DNA of 64,000 nucleotides, taken from positions 204,706-268,705 of the forward strand of contig MPNW01000036.1 of the NCBI GenBank assembly GCA_011800805.1, written 5' to 3'. The translations under genes and the position numbers were made by a program. The notes below the pieces were generated by a model. It ran no database searches. It worked only from the letters and a program-made list of their open reading frames with translations, and was not told the origin of the DNA. Position 1 is the first letter of the stretch; every line of letters starts with the position of its first letter. The stretch comes from Hirudo medicinalis (Eukaryota > Annelida > Clitellata > Hirudinida > Hirudinidae). This document shows, piece after piece, positions 37,377 to 48,800 of this stretch.

Positions 37377-37412
37377 TATTATCATCATCATCATTATCAT
37401 CATTATTATTAA
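37316..37412. repeat. (ATT)n/(ATC)n microsatellite
   Basis: Long trinucleotide tract; gives Leu/Ile-only spurious frames. Confidence 0.9.
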
Positions 37413-37734
37413 TATTACACCGTACATGTACATGAATACTATTTAAATAGTTAAACATTTCCTATTTTATATTAAGAACCATAAAATACTAATAAAACCA
37501 GTAAAGGGTTAGGGTTAGGACACAGACATGCATCCATCCCCCTATCCGTACACCCATGCATTCATCCATCTATCTGTACATACATGATCTCCTAACCCTA
37601 ACCCTAAAACTAATCCTAACCCTAACCCTATCCGACCATATGTCCCTATATCCGCATCCACTATAACTAATTTGTAATTAAGATGATAACTGATAGTTTC
37701 AACTAAGTGGCTAACTAACTTTTCATCCTGAAAG

Positions 37735-38244
37735 TTAGGGTTAGGGTTGTGGTTAGGGTTAGGGTTAGGGTTAGGGTTAGGGTTAGGGTTAATAAAAATT
37801 AAAATTGCGGATGATGATATTGATCGTGATAATAATTTCGGAGGTCACGGTTACATCATTATCAATAATGATAATTCGCCAGACGACATTCGCTAGCAGA
37901 TCAAGGATTAGGGTTAGGGTTAGGGTTAGGGTTAGGGTTAATAAAAATAAAAAAAATAAAAAACCCACAAAAATGAACTATTATTATCGCAAGGTTATTG
38001 CATTGATCGTGATAATAATAATTTCGGAGGTTACGGTTTTGATAATGATGACGACGACATCCACCAGCAGGTCAAGGGTCAGGGTTAGGGTTAGGGTTAG
38101 AGTTACAGTTAGGGTTAGGGTTAATAAAAATAAAAAATAAAATAAACCACAAAAGCGAACTACTAATATTGCGGATGATAATGATCGTGATAATAATAAT
38201 TACGGTTTTGATAATGATGACGACGACATCCGCCAGCAGGTCAA
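37735..38244. repeat. Three tandem ~173-bp units each starting with a TTAGGG array
   Basis: Units begin at 37735, 37907 and 38080. Each has 4-9 TTAGGG repeats, then TTAATAAAAATAAA, then a block with gatcgtgataataat and gacgacat ending in agcagatcaagg or agcaggtcaag. Additional loose TTAGGG/CCCTAA stretches lie at 37506-37519 and 37600-37632. This is an interstitial satellite, not a chromosome end, because genes lie on both sides. Confidence 0.8.
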
Positions 38245-38439
38245 TATGCAGTTCGTAGATCTGTTTACATCGCCTTAGCAGCGCTCTTCTATGTTTACCA
38301 TTGAGATTTGAAAACATAATTAGCATACGAGAGGCTCTTATTGGCCGCTATTTATAAACATCGAATTTCCATTTGTTGAAGGATTGGTCGTACACAAATT
38401 CAAACGTACGCAGTATTAAAATAGAATCACAGTGAAATT

Positions 38440-38640
38440 AGGGTCATCCATCTACTCATTCACTCATCCATATAATCACTCACTCATCTATCTATTCATT
38501 CATTCATCCATCCATCTGTTCACCCATCCATGTAATCATTCATTCACTCATCCATCCATCTGTTCACCCATCCACTCATTCATTCACTCATCCATTCATC
38601 TGTTCACCCATCCATGTAATCATTCACTCATGGTTGCATC
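38440..38640. repeat. CATT/CATC tetranucleotide-based minisatellite
   Basis: Higher-order repeat of catccatccatctgttcac and catgtaatcattcattcac phrases, about four copies. Confidence 0.85.
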
Positions 38641-38899
38641 CATCCATGAACCATGTTCGCCTAGCATCTTACGGCTCCATAATTGCACAGCATTTAAACT
38701 TGAAATCACGTGATGTTTACATTCGGATTCGTCGAAACTCGTTGTAAACAAGAGCAGACGACGGAATCGTGCAAAATATGTTTTAATCTCCAGAACAGTG
38801 TCCACAGTAAGCAACAACTTGATAATTAACGACGCGATATGATATATAACGATATGATAACGAGCGCTGGGTCAATTAATATTTATGTTATGCTAATGT

Positions 38900-38920
38900 A
38901 ATAATAATAAAAATAATAAC

Positions 38921-39009
<89 letters not shown>
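38900..39009. repeat. (AAT)n microsatellite
   Basis: About 110 bases of AAT with occasional AAC. Confidence 0.9.
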
Positions 39010-39011
<2 letters not shown>

Positions 39012-39077
39012 GTAATTGAACGCCATGCCGATCAAATGGTCCAAGGAAAGAGTTTCAAAAGGAACCGTGTTATTGAT

Positions 39078-39304
39078 GACGATGATGATGATGTTAGTAA
39101 TGATGACCTCGACGATGATGACGATGACGATGATGATGATGACGACGATGATGATGACGATGATTATGATGACTATGACAGCAAGACAGCGACTAATCTA
39201 GGACGGGGGATATTTTTGCATGGAAATGTGAGTCATCTCCAGAGAAATGAGTCGAAAAAATGTTGATGGAAGCGAACGATGATTCCATGGAAACGCTGAA
39301 TTGG

Positions 39305-39398
<94 letters not shown>
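39078..39398. repeat. (GAT)n/(GAC)n microsatellites up to the assembly gap
   Basis: Tracts at 39078-39170 and 39305-39398, separated by unique sequence; the second runs directly into the N gap. Confidence 0.9.
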
Positions 39399-39505
39399 NN
39401 NNNNNNNNNNNNNNNNNNNNNNNNNNNNNNNNNNNNNNNNNNNNNNNNNNNNNNNNNNNNNNNNNNNNNNNNNNNNNNNNNNNNNNNNNNNNNNNNNNNN
39501 NNNNN
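39399..39505. other. Assembly gap (107 N)
   Basis: Run of N placed exactly at the end of a (GAT)n tract, so the repeat probably caused the break. Confidence 0.99.
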
Positions 39506-39562
39506 CATTACGTTGTTGACTATGAATTACTTGTGACGGCGATGAGATGACAACGACTGTAG

Positions 39563-39997
39563 AGAAAATGATGACGACACGGTCGTGACGATGAAGATGA
39601 CGACACGGTCGTGACGATGATGATGATGATGATGATGATGATGACGACGACGATGATGATGATGATGACGACGACGATGATGATGATGATGATGACGACG
39701 ATGATGATGATGATGACGACGACTTTGAATCTCCCACATGATGATGATTATGCAGAATCCAGGAGGTCGATTCCTAAAGTGGCAATAAGAAAATACGTAA
39801 CGAAAATAATTAAAAACGATCATTATCATAATTGTCGTAATCTTCAGGGGTCTGCTGACGTCAGTAGAATTTCTGGGAAGTGGCTTCTTGGATGCTCCGA
39901 GTTTGACGACACCCAAGCTTTTGGAGGTGATTGAGAGAAGGTGGTGTGTGCTTGAAGTGGTTGACATGGTTGATGCGATGATGATGATGATGACGAC

Positions 39998-40041
<44 letters not shown>

Positions 40042-40055
40042 TGATGATGATGATG
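39563..40055. repeat. (GAT)n/(GAC)n microsatellite cluster
   Basis: Tracts at about 39563-39723 and 39979-40054 with a unique stretch between. All long frames here are homopolymeric translations and not genes. Confidence 0.85.
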
Positions 40056-40550
40056 GTAGTTGTCAATACCATGTGAAAATATTGACAGTGATATTCACAT
40101 TCAGACGGCCTACTTTCGAAGTGCCTATCAGTTAATAATGCTCTTGTGATTAACCCTTCGATATTACGCCGCAAATTATTCAACTAGGCCGGCAGCCACA
40201 AATAGAACGAGGTCACATTTATAGAATATTGTTTATATTTATAATGTAATATTTATAGAAGTGTTCTGTGAAGTCTTATTGGCCGCATTACAACTTCCGT
40301 GTTCTATTGTTAACCTTATGATTACCTCGGCTCTTGGATTGGTCGGCGAGAGTGATTAATATGCATATGAATTGATTATGATAATGTACGCATTCACTAA
40401 GTGACCTTTTGCTCAGAAGTTCAAGTCTCAGTCCCAAGTGCAGGACGCCAAATCCTTCCTGTGTCGGCGCTTTCTCATGTTCATTCATCCTTCTCTCTTC
40501 ATTACTGATGGTTAATAATATGTTAATTAATTAATATTGATAATTTATTA

Positions 40551-41085
40551 ATGCTGTCGAATAATTAATTAATGTTGTTGAATGATTAATCGATGCTGTT
40601 GAATGATTAATCGATGCTGTTGAATGATTAATCGATGCTGTTGAATGGTTATTTAATGCTGTTGAATGATTAATCGATGCTGTTGAATGGTTATTTGATG
40701 TTGTTGAATAATTAATTGATGTTGTTGAATAATTAACTGATGTTGTTGAATAATTAATTGATGTTGTTGAATAATTAATTGATGTTGTTGAATAATTAAT
40801 TGACGTTGCTGAATAATTAGTTGATGTTGTTGAATAATTAATTGATGTTGCTGAATAATTAATTGATGTTGTTGAATAATTAATTGATGTTGTTGAATAA
40901 TTAATTGATGTTGTTGAATAATTAATTGATGTTGTTGAATAATCAATTGATGTTGTTGAATAATTAATTGATGTTGTTGAATAATTAATTGATGTTGTTG
41001 AATAATTAATTGATGTTGCTGAATAATTAATTGATGTTGTTGAATAATTAATTGATGTTGTTGAATAATTAATGAGCATTATTAA
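40551..41085. repeat. 21-bp minisatellite, about 25 copies
   Basis: Unit attgatgttgttgaataatta, 21 bp = 7 codons, with 1-2 base variants. Because the unit is a multiple of three, several frames stay open for the whole array (for example INYSTTS repeated on the minus strand). There is no sign of splice sites or a promoter, so I treat it as non-coding. Confidence 0.92.
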
Positions 41086-42776
41086 CTGCATAATCAAGCG
41101 CCACTGAACTTTGATCGAGTGGGCGTATAAAGAAGGAATCACCGGTCTTTGTGATTAAGTGGAACTTCCCGCCAGAACTAAACAATGAAAATGCTTTGAT
41201 GCCATCTTTAAAAATAGTTAAACAATTAACATAATTTATTAACTTCATTTGCAATCACAACATTGGCTATTCGTCGGATTTGATTGACATCTCTAATGAA
41301 TAGAAAGCTTTATGTCGATTGGGAAATGACTTGGACACAAGTAGGACATTACGTCATATTAATTCTATTACGTCTTACAGAGAATATTGCGCTACATAAT
41401 GCATCACGACATTAGGAGAGGTTACTTAGAGGCGCATAATAATTAGTCTATACAAACAGCATTGTGTTGTGAGATGATGATGTGTTGTACGAGAAGAGTG
41501 ATCGTCACAGTCACGTGTTGCCAACCAAAGCGAGCCAACGTGTCCTGAAACCACGTTTAACATGGTTGCACAACAGGGTTGCAACAGCTCCCCTTCACAC
41601 GCGCATATCTTGTGACCGGTGGATGTTGTTAATAATAGTTAGTAATAATCGTAATAGTAAACTGTTATTATTATTAATATTAGTTAGCCTTGTTTGTTTT
41701 GTTTTATGTTTCATATTCGCTTGCTAATTATCGCATTATTAAATGTGTTGATACTTAAGGACCTTCCTCCTAAAATCTTCTTCCTTAATAAATAAATCTA
41801 ATTTGAAGTCACTTCATTCACTAAGCATAAACATTAATAAGCCTAAATTCGATTGAAATGTTTTTCGCTTCGGTACAACATCACCACGACAGAGTGCTTA
41901 CGATGGAACTCGAGTTGAATCCAAACTCATTTTCATGGAAGTCATGAAAACGCCTCTGCAAATAACAATATTTTGTTTGTTCAGTTATTTGTTTCGAATT
42001 TATTTTCAACTTACTTCCTCTTCTCAAGAGCAGCTTGCTTCGGAGTTAACGGGAACCGTTCAAAAATTGTGCTATTTATTAGCACAAATGTTTGTCCCGA
42101 AAATTCAACAAGCTTGACAACTCTTCCACATATATGCCTCATAAATCCTCTTCAAAACAACCATCCAGAATCGGATTTTCGGAAAAGGAGAATGGCTTCT
42201 TAATTGGGATTTTTACGGAGAAGGTGCTGAGTGGAATACACCGAATAACCACGGATTTCATGGATTGGTTTCGTGTTTTGCATGACGAAAATATTTTCAA
42301 GAACTAGAAACATGTGAGCATTGCATCACCGTTGCGAATGCGCTGAACGGCATGTAACGAAGACAATTTGATTAAATTTTGGAACTTATAGTTATAGGGA
42401 TGTTTAATTCTGAGTAGATTTTTGAATAATAAACGTTTTAGGTCGATGAAATAGAGATTATTCGTCATTTCGGCGTGTTTTTAATTAATATATAGCACGA
42501 ATTAGAGCCAGAGTTTGTCTCACGCAGTGGATGTGCAGCAAGTCAGGCTAGCCTCCGTGAAGTCGTATTTAAAGGACAGAACCGCGCAAACATGTTCTTG
42601 GTTAAGTGGCAAGTTTTTCGATTCCGTATTGTTCTGAACGTTCGATAACGTGTTTGGACGAACGTAATTTGTCCAAAGATATTTTACTTGAACTTCATTT
42701 TGTTTATTGTCGAGAGATTTAAAAGTGAATTCTGCATTTCGGATAACGAGTCCAAGTTTGGGAGTTCCGTGAAAAG
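41086..42776. other. Intergenic region with one weak secreted-protein-like ORF pair
   Basis: No firm gene. A frame starting ATG 41935 begins with a hydrophobic leader (ITIFCLFSYLF) and an overlapping +1 frame continues to TAG 42307; see the findings. The rest is AT-rich and presumably includes the GADD45 promoter. Confidence 0.4.
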
Positions 42777-44291
42777 ATGAAAGCTTCTAAAAACTTTCAA
42801 AATCTAAACGTACTCATACCTGACAAAATGAACAGGTTGGATTCTAGATTATCGAAGTATTTAATTATATTCGAGAATTATTTGCTTCGTAAAATTCCAA
42901 CGCATTCACGTGCTAGCAACCGGCATTTGAACCCTGGTCTGACGTCATAAGAAAATCTGGGCCCTTTTCAATGCTAAATTTGCTAAATTTTGCAAATTTT
43001 TCCTAATTTAAAATGTGGAAAAATGAATGCGAGTTTGCAAAACTATTTGGTTGATTTTGAAAAAATAAGGTTTTGTTCGTGCTTTTAGTGCATTGGTTCA
43101 CATAAAGTTACGGATTTAGGTGTGAAATAGAAACAAATTTGAGTTGCGTTATTAAAATTTTTGATGTGTACTATTGTTTAACGTAAGAATTTCTTTGCAC
43201 ATCAGGGAAAACATCGTCGTCACTGATGATTTTAAGGCGATTCTCTTGGAGGCCCACGCCCAAAATCGTATCACTTACGGGATTTACGAGTCTGGGAAAC
43301 AACTCGAAAGGTAAATTTTAGAGTTAGTTGCTTGGATTGAAAAGCTATTAACATTTGTACACCTTACTAACATGTTGCATCATGATAAGCTCATGCAACA
43401 TGTTTAGTTATATGTGCAGATCACCTAGTTTGTTTTGTTTTGTTTGCATTTGTGCACCAGTTATTCCAGTGTTCTAATGTCGATTTTGATCTAGCATTTG
43501 TTTCTTATTACACGTCATTTAGTGGATATAATAAGACTTGTGTGCACGTTTCATTTATAAATATTTATATGACGTTTGACTAAATTTATTTATTTGATTA
43601 AAGTCTGTTGCATGACTAAGATTAATATTTGACTAAAGGTTTTTTTTTTTTATAAATATGCCCTCATTAAGTTATGGACAATACATACTTACATCAGAAA
43701 CAACAAATAAAACATCACGATTTTCCTCACACCTCAGTTTTTTGTGCTCAGCAATCCAGATGATGTGATGCTTTGCGTGCTTCCTTCCTATTCCGGGGCC
43801 GAAGCGACTCTCCACATCCACTTGACCTTGATCGAGGCCTTCTGTCTGGAAGTTGGAATCCAGGTCGTGAAGGTTGACGACGTGGAGTCTCTTAGAAAAC
43901 TGCTGTCCTCAAAATTCGAGAGGAGCATCTCCAGACGGAGTGAGGATGAAGACGACAATGAAGATGACGACGATGACGATGTTGGAACGATGGATTATAA
44001 TTGCTTGCTTGTAGAAGTGAGTGATAGTTTGGTCAATGCTTACTCATAATTGTACAACCTCATGACTACAACCATCTCACTATTAGTTATTAGAATTGCC
44101 TAATTGTCAGCAGGCTCTGACTTAACACAAATTTGCCTAGCTATGATATCACAAGACTTCATTTCCTCAAATATGACACTTTTTTTTTTCAGTTTCCTGA
44201 TGGAAGCCTATCCCCATCAGAGGAGAAGCTCTTAGATTATTGTACATACCATGTAGACGAAGAACTGCCTGCCTTCAGATTGGTGGAGTGA
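42777..44291 (+). CDS. GADD45: GADD45 stress-response protein
   Basis: Four exons: 42777-42835, 43206-43310, 43752-44016, 44193-44291; 528 nt = 175 aa (vertebrate members ~160). The L7Ae/L30e-type fold of GADD45 is recognisable: ILLEAHAQNRITYGIYESGKQ (core helix), NPDDVMLCVLPSYSG, LHIHLTLIEAFCLEVGIQVV, then DYNCLLVE and a C-terminal segment ending AFRLVE. GADD45 proteins bind MAP3K4, PCNA, p21 and CDK1 and link stress to arrest or demethylation. The protein carries an unusually long acidic run (SEDEDDNEDDDDDDVGT) where vertebrate proteins have a shorter loop. The acceptor of exon 3 was chosen as TGCTCAG/CAATCC because only it restores ERSNPDDV. Confidence 0.93.
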
Positions 44292-44414
44292 GCCGAGACC
44301 GTTCCATGTTTGGATATTATAAACAGGCAAGGATCTTTCTCGTTAACCTAGCTTATTGTAACGTTAATGCGAGCATCTGAACTTACGGTCATTGATTTTC
44401 TCAGAATCAAAAGT

Positions 44415-45236
44415 CATATTTGTGGGACTACAGCCTCGGCCATCAGTAAAAAGCAGTCTTCCCAAATGACCAATCGAAAGGCAGCATCAACGTGATTCAT
44501 CATCTTGAACCGACATCGTTTGTCGTCTATTGGGCCGTGCCCTCCTCTAAACAAGCAATCAGAAAAAGATTCAATTCACCTTCTGCCCCTTCCAGGGAAT
44601 GTACATAGACGGAATGGATGATACCTCGACAGCTTGTAAATAGGATCCGATCATGGCAGCCAATCATCTCCTCTGTTGATAGTTTATGGATTTCTGCAGA
44701 AAGATTTAATGAAATCCTAATCAATTTGAATGAATGAGGAGCCACACCTGTTCCACCTTTGCCAAATTGACTGGAGCTTGCATTTAATGCAGTGTAACTA
44801 GTAACTGAAGCTATTGTCATTATTGAAGCTTTTCATTTGATCACTACTTCAATTGCTATTAAAGACTGTTGGAAATAAAAGATGCAGTACTATTGTCGTT
44901 AATTTTTTTGTTGGAGGAGATATTCAATCATTACCGTAACTATTCTATATTAAGGCTCAAACCCGAGCTTGATTGCGGTGTTTCACTCAGATTTTATAAG
45001 AGTTGGAAAACTAAATGTTTCAGGGTGGCATTGGTGTTTGCACTAATCGCTTAGCGGTGGTTGAGATGGTGGGGCGGTTTGGCCTATGAGAAGTATTTTA
45101 TAACTGGACAACACGGGCAGGCCTCAGAAAACTTTCAGGAAAATGACGACTTAAAAAGATGCTGGGAATAAGAGAAAATATTGTTACCCCGAAGTGCAAC
45201 ACTTAATGCTTCTTGGTAAAAATTGGAAGCAGCAAT
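44415..45236 (-). CDS. Unidentified minus-strand gene, at least two exons, apparent frameshift
   Basis: Exon 45188-45236 (IAASNFYQEALSVALR) splices in phase 1 to 44415-44693 (EIHKLSTEEMIGCHDRILFT, SCRGIIHSVYVHSLEGAEG, LNLFLIACLEEGTA). This frame stops at 44527, but the next frame continues with PIDDKRCRFKMMNHVDAAF and RLVIWEDCFLLMAEAVVPQI to TGA 44415. A base seems missing in the GGG run at 44532-44534 (+ strand). An earlier short exon ending VKCEGHHQ at 45294 is possible. The amino-acid texture is that of a conserved, folded protein, but I do not recognise the family. It converges on GADD45 (tail-to-tail) and diverges from the RhoGAP gene. Confidence 0.5.
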
Positions 45237-45316
45237 CTTTACAAATAACAATAAAAAAGTTAAATGTTTTTTGACTATTTTCACGGTGCTTACCTGGTGA
45301 TGGCCTTCACATTTCA

Positions 45317-45813
45317 CTTTGTTTTATTTTGTTTAAATTAATGGAATTTATCTCAGAAAAATTATTTAATTATTTTACGTATAGTTTTAAAAGATTTAGT
45401 GTAAAATTATTTTCGGAAGACTTGTTTTGAGAAATTCTACATGTCACGAGATGCTGCATTTCGCTAAACGTTTTACTTAATTTCTCGTTATTTGATGCAT
45501 TCTCATTCACCAATTTTAATAATTAAACAATAATATTACCTTTAGAAATTACCGGCTGTGAATTTTACACTCCAAACTCAAATAAAAAATGGACTTCTTG
45601 CATGGTCGTACCAAGTTTCTCATCTGATGGGTGTATACACCGAGGTGCTGGAGTCGGTTCGGTTTAAAAGTTATAAGAAATGAACTACGATTCTTCGATG
45701 GTCTCTGATCTTTAAAGCAACTGATTATTACGTACATTTAGTAAGAAGTCCAGAAGTCTGATCCTCTGTTTGTGACGTGATAATAACTCCAACAAGCAAG
45801 CAACTGGTTAATA
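45317..45813. other. Intergenic between divergent genes
   Basis: About 500 bp upstream of the RhoGAP ATG. A minus frame 45549-45737 is open, and a consensus donor (GTACGT on the minus strand near 45734) hints at a 5' exon of the unidentified gene, but no start codon could be found. Confidence 0.3.
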
Positions 45814-48800
45814 ATGGATAACGAAAAATTTGTTGCACAGCCACTCAGTTCTCCCTTGAAATCTAGGATTAGCACTCTACCTTCTGGAGCTAAAAGTAAT
45901 TGGTATTACGATCACGAAAGCGACGATGTAGACAAGGCTAGTGTTTTTTCTTGTAGGGACATTGCCTTTATTTTGATAATGTTATGATGGAGCACAAGAT
46001 TTTTTTTATGAAAGCGAGAAATCGTTTCAGAACGTGAATGTGATTTTGACTTTATTTATAATGATTTGAATTCCCATCTAAAGTTTTGCACTTTGGTGAG
46101 CATGTTATCATCAGCTTGATTCAATCATTTGTTATAGAAACCACTTAGACAATTTTTTCACTTGGTAAAATGAAATATTTCTGGGCCTCCAATCATATTC
46201 AATAAGAAATTCATGCCCTACAAATAATTCATAGCTTCAAGATGTGTATGCTGACTCATTCACATATTTTGCTGGGGGTTTGTCCTAGTAAATACTTTAT
46301 TGTCACTCGCCTTCATTCCAGTCCTCAGCGATACGAAGAGGCTGGTTGGAAAGGCAACCATCGAAACTCTTTTCCAGTCGAAAACAGAAGTGGGTCGTGC
46401 TTCAGGAAGGCTACCTTCACTGTTTTGATGATGAGAGGGAACTCAAGTCTGCCACAAGGACCATTTCCCTTGTAAACAAGACTGTGTCAGAGATTGCCAA
46501 TAATGATAGTGTAACAGCAAACAATGGAACTGGAGGTTCTGGGAAGTACCTCTTCCAGATTTCTCCGGGTATTTCCATAACTCTAACTTTTAAGCTTTTG
46601 TGATTTATTCGTTAAAGAACTCCTATAAAGTATAACAATCCATTCAACCAATCCGAACGTTTTCATAGTTTTTCTTTCGTTTCAGCCGAGCCGAACTCGG
46701 ACGGAAAGACCAATGTTTCGTCGAAGAATGTCGACATTTTTGGAGCATCCTCAGAGCAGGAGAGGAAGGACTGGATGAAAGCTCTCAAGAAATCCATGTA
46801 TGCAAAGATTGGTGGAGGTTGGTATTAAACACATTTGGGTATTGGAATGGGTCTTAATGATTATGTTGTAAGGAATGTAATTGTTTTTAAGGTTGCCTCC
46901 TTATAATTTGATTGTTGTTCACTAAAAGATTTGAATTTTCAAATAATGCCATGTAGTTAATTTGTATAATTTATTTAGTTCTGTTTACATTGAGATCACC
47001 ATAGTTATATTTGATAAATATTTATTGTTATATTAACCACTATTTTAAGAATAATAGTATTAGTTGTAATCGATAACATCGAGTGTTGTGTTGGTTTGTT
47101 ACTCTGCATCCAAAGCATTTCCTCTCTCGAACTGCATCTCTTTTCCAGCAATCTTTGGCGGCTCCCTGGAAGACACGCTGAACTTTGAAAGGTTGCGGAA
47201 TCCGGACAGAATTGTGCCCGAATTAGTGGAGGAATGCATCCGATTCGTGCAGGAGAACGGCCTCGAATGCGATGGAATATTCAGGTTGTTTGGCTATATT
47301 TTGTATGTTGTGTACATTACAGCAACAGAGATGATAACAATTATTATTATTATTATTATTATGATGATGATGATGATGATGATTATTATTATTATTATAC
47401 TTTTAACAGAATGTCTGATTATGACAGCACTTCGATTAAATGGTAGGACATATTAGTAGTCCTAATAACCCTTAATGATAATTACTTTGCAGTTGTGNTG
47501 ATGATGATGATTATTATTATTATTATACTTTTAACAGAATGTCTGATTATGACAGCACTTCGATTAAATGGTAGGACATATTAGTAGTCCTAATAACCCT
47601 TAATGATAATTACTTTGCAGTTGTGGATAATTATAAAGTAATTGCTCAATAATAATCTTAACGATAATGACGTCAAATCTCTTGCGACTGGCAGACTCAC
47701 GGGCAAAAAGTCGCTGGTCCGGAAGCTCCAGGAGAAATTCGATAAGGGAGAACGACCGAAGCTCGTTCTTTCGACTTCCCTTGCCGAAGCTCCTCTCCTC
47801 TCCTCTTCTTGCTCATCGTCTTCTTCCTTAACATCACACTGGGGACCCTACGAAGGGGTGGACGTCCACTCGGCAGCGTCCCTCCTTAAATGCTACCTCT
47901 TGGAGCTTCCCGAGCCCATAATTCCTGTCGACTTTTACGTGGACATCATGACGGTGGTGACCAGGGAGTACGAACTTCATCCGGAATCATCCATTGACAA
48001 GATCTCATCATTCCTATGCAAGATGCCTGCACACAGTTATAACCTCCTCAGGTGGTGATGGATGAATGGACGTATGGAAATTAGTGTAAATGAATGATCA
48101 TGTGCGGGGTTTCTTGACAGATAGATGGACAGACTTGACCGACATCATTTTTCTAACATTTATTCTTGACCTTGCAGATACCTCTGCCAGTTTTTAAAGG
48201 TTGTCGGTGACAACCAGGCCCAGAATCGGATGACCTACCAAAACCTTGCCAAGGTTTTCTGCAACGCCATCCTCGAACCCGAAGACAACGACCCGGCTCT
48301 CCTCATGGGCACTGCCGACAACAGAGCCAAGGCCGTCACCATCATGATGACCTTCTTCAACAGGATATTCAAGGATGACTGGAAAAAGGATGACAGATGG
48401 GTATCCTATGCTAAACGAAGGCAGAGTCGCCTCTCCAAATCATGGGACGATCTTTCCAATGAGGAAGATTTCTCTGTCTCTTTTACCGGTGATCAAAAAC
48501 CCGGGGAAACAGCTGAGGTTCAGACGTCGAAGAAATCTGCCAAAAATTCCAAGAGCCTTGAGATTCTAAATTCCCGACAGTCGAGCAGAGAAGAAGAAGA
48601 CGAGTTGTCTTCCACTTCCTTCACCGGAGGCTCTCGGAGTGACAAGAACAGGTGCAGTGGCAGCTCGACCTCGACAATCTCCAGTTTTTTTGAGATGCTT
48701 CCAAGGTTGGGCTCATCCAGGAAGGGCAAGGATAAGTCCGATCGGTCGGTGCCGGCAGACGTTCCGGACTCTTCTCGTTCGTCCATCTCTTCCGAGCACT

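Larger units (their letters stand above)
33301..37500. other. Gene desert, no gene recognised
   Basis: Unique AT-rich sequence with a (CAT)n/(CGT)n tract at 33640-33745, (GAT)n at 36690-36749 and (ATT)n at 37316-37400. Open frames are repeat translations only. A GC-richer block at 36480-36680 is described separately. Confidence 0.5.

Noticed and set aside
37500..38250. A true chromosome end (telomere)
   Set aside because: TTAGGG arrays are short, interrupted and embedded between gene-bearing sequence on both sides.
37805..38326. ORFs of RVRVRV and PNPNPN type
   Set aside because: Translations of TTAGGG arrays.
39198..40183. Long minus-strand ORFs of poly-Ser/Ile/His
   Set aside because: Direct translations of (GAT)n/(GAC)n and of N; no unique protein sequence.
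44545..44579. A 35-nt intron in the minus-strand gene at 44.5 kb
   Set aside because: It would restore frame, but the sequence across it (LNLFLIACLEEGTA) reads as good protein and a single missing base also restores the frame; 35 nt is below the usual minimum.
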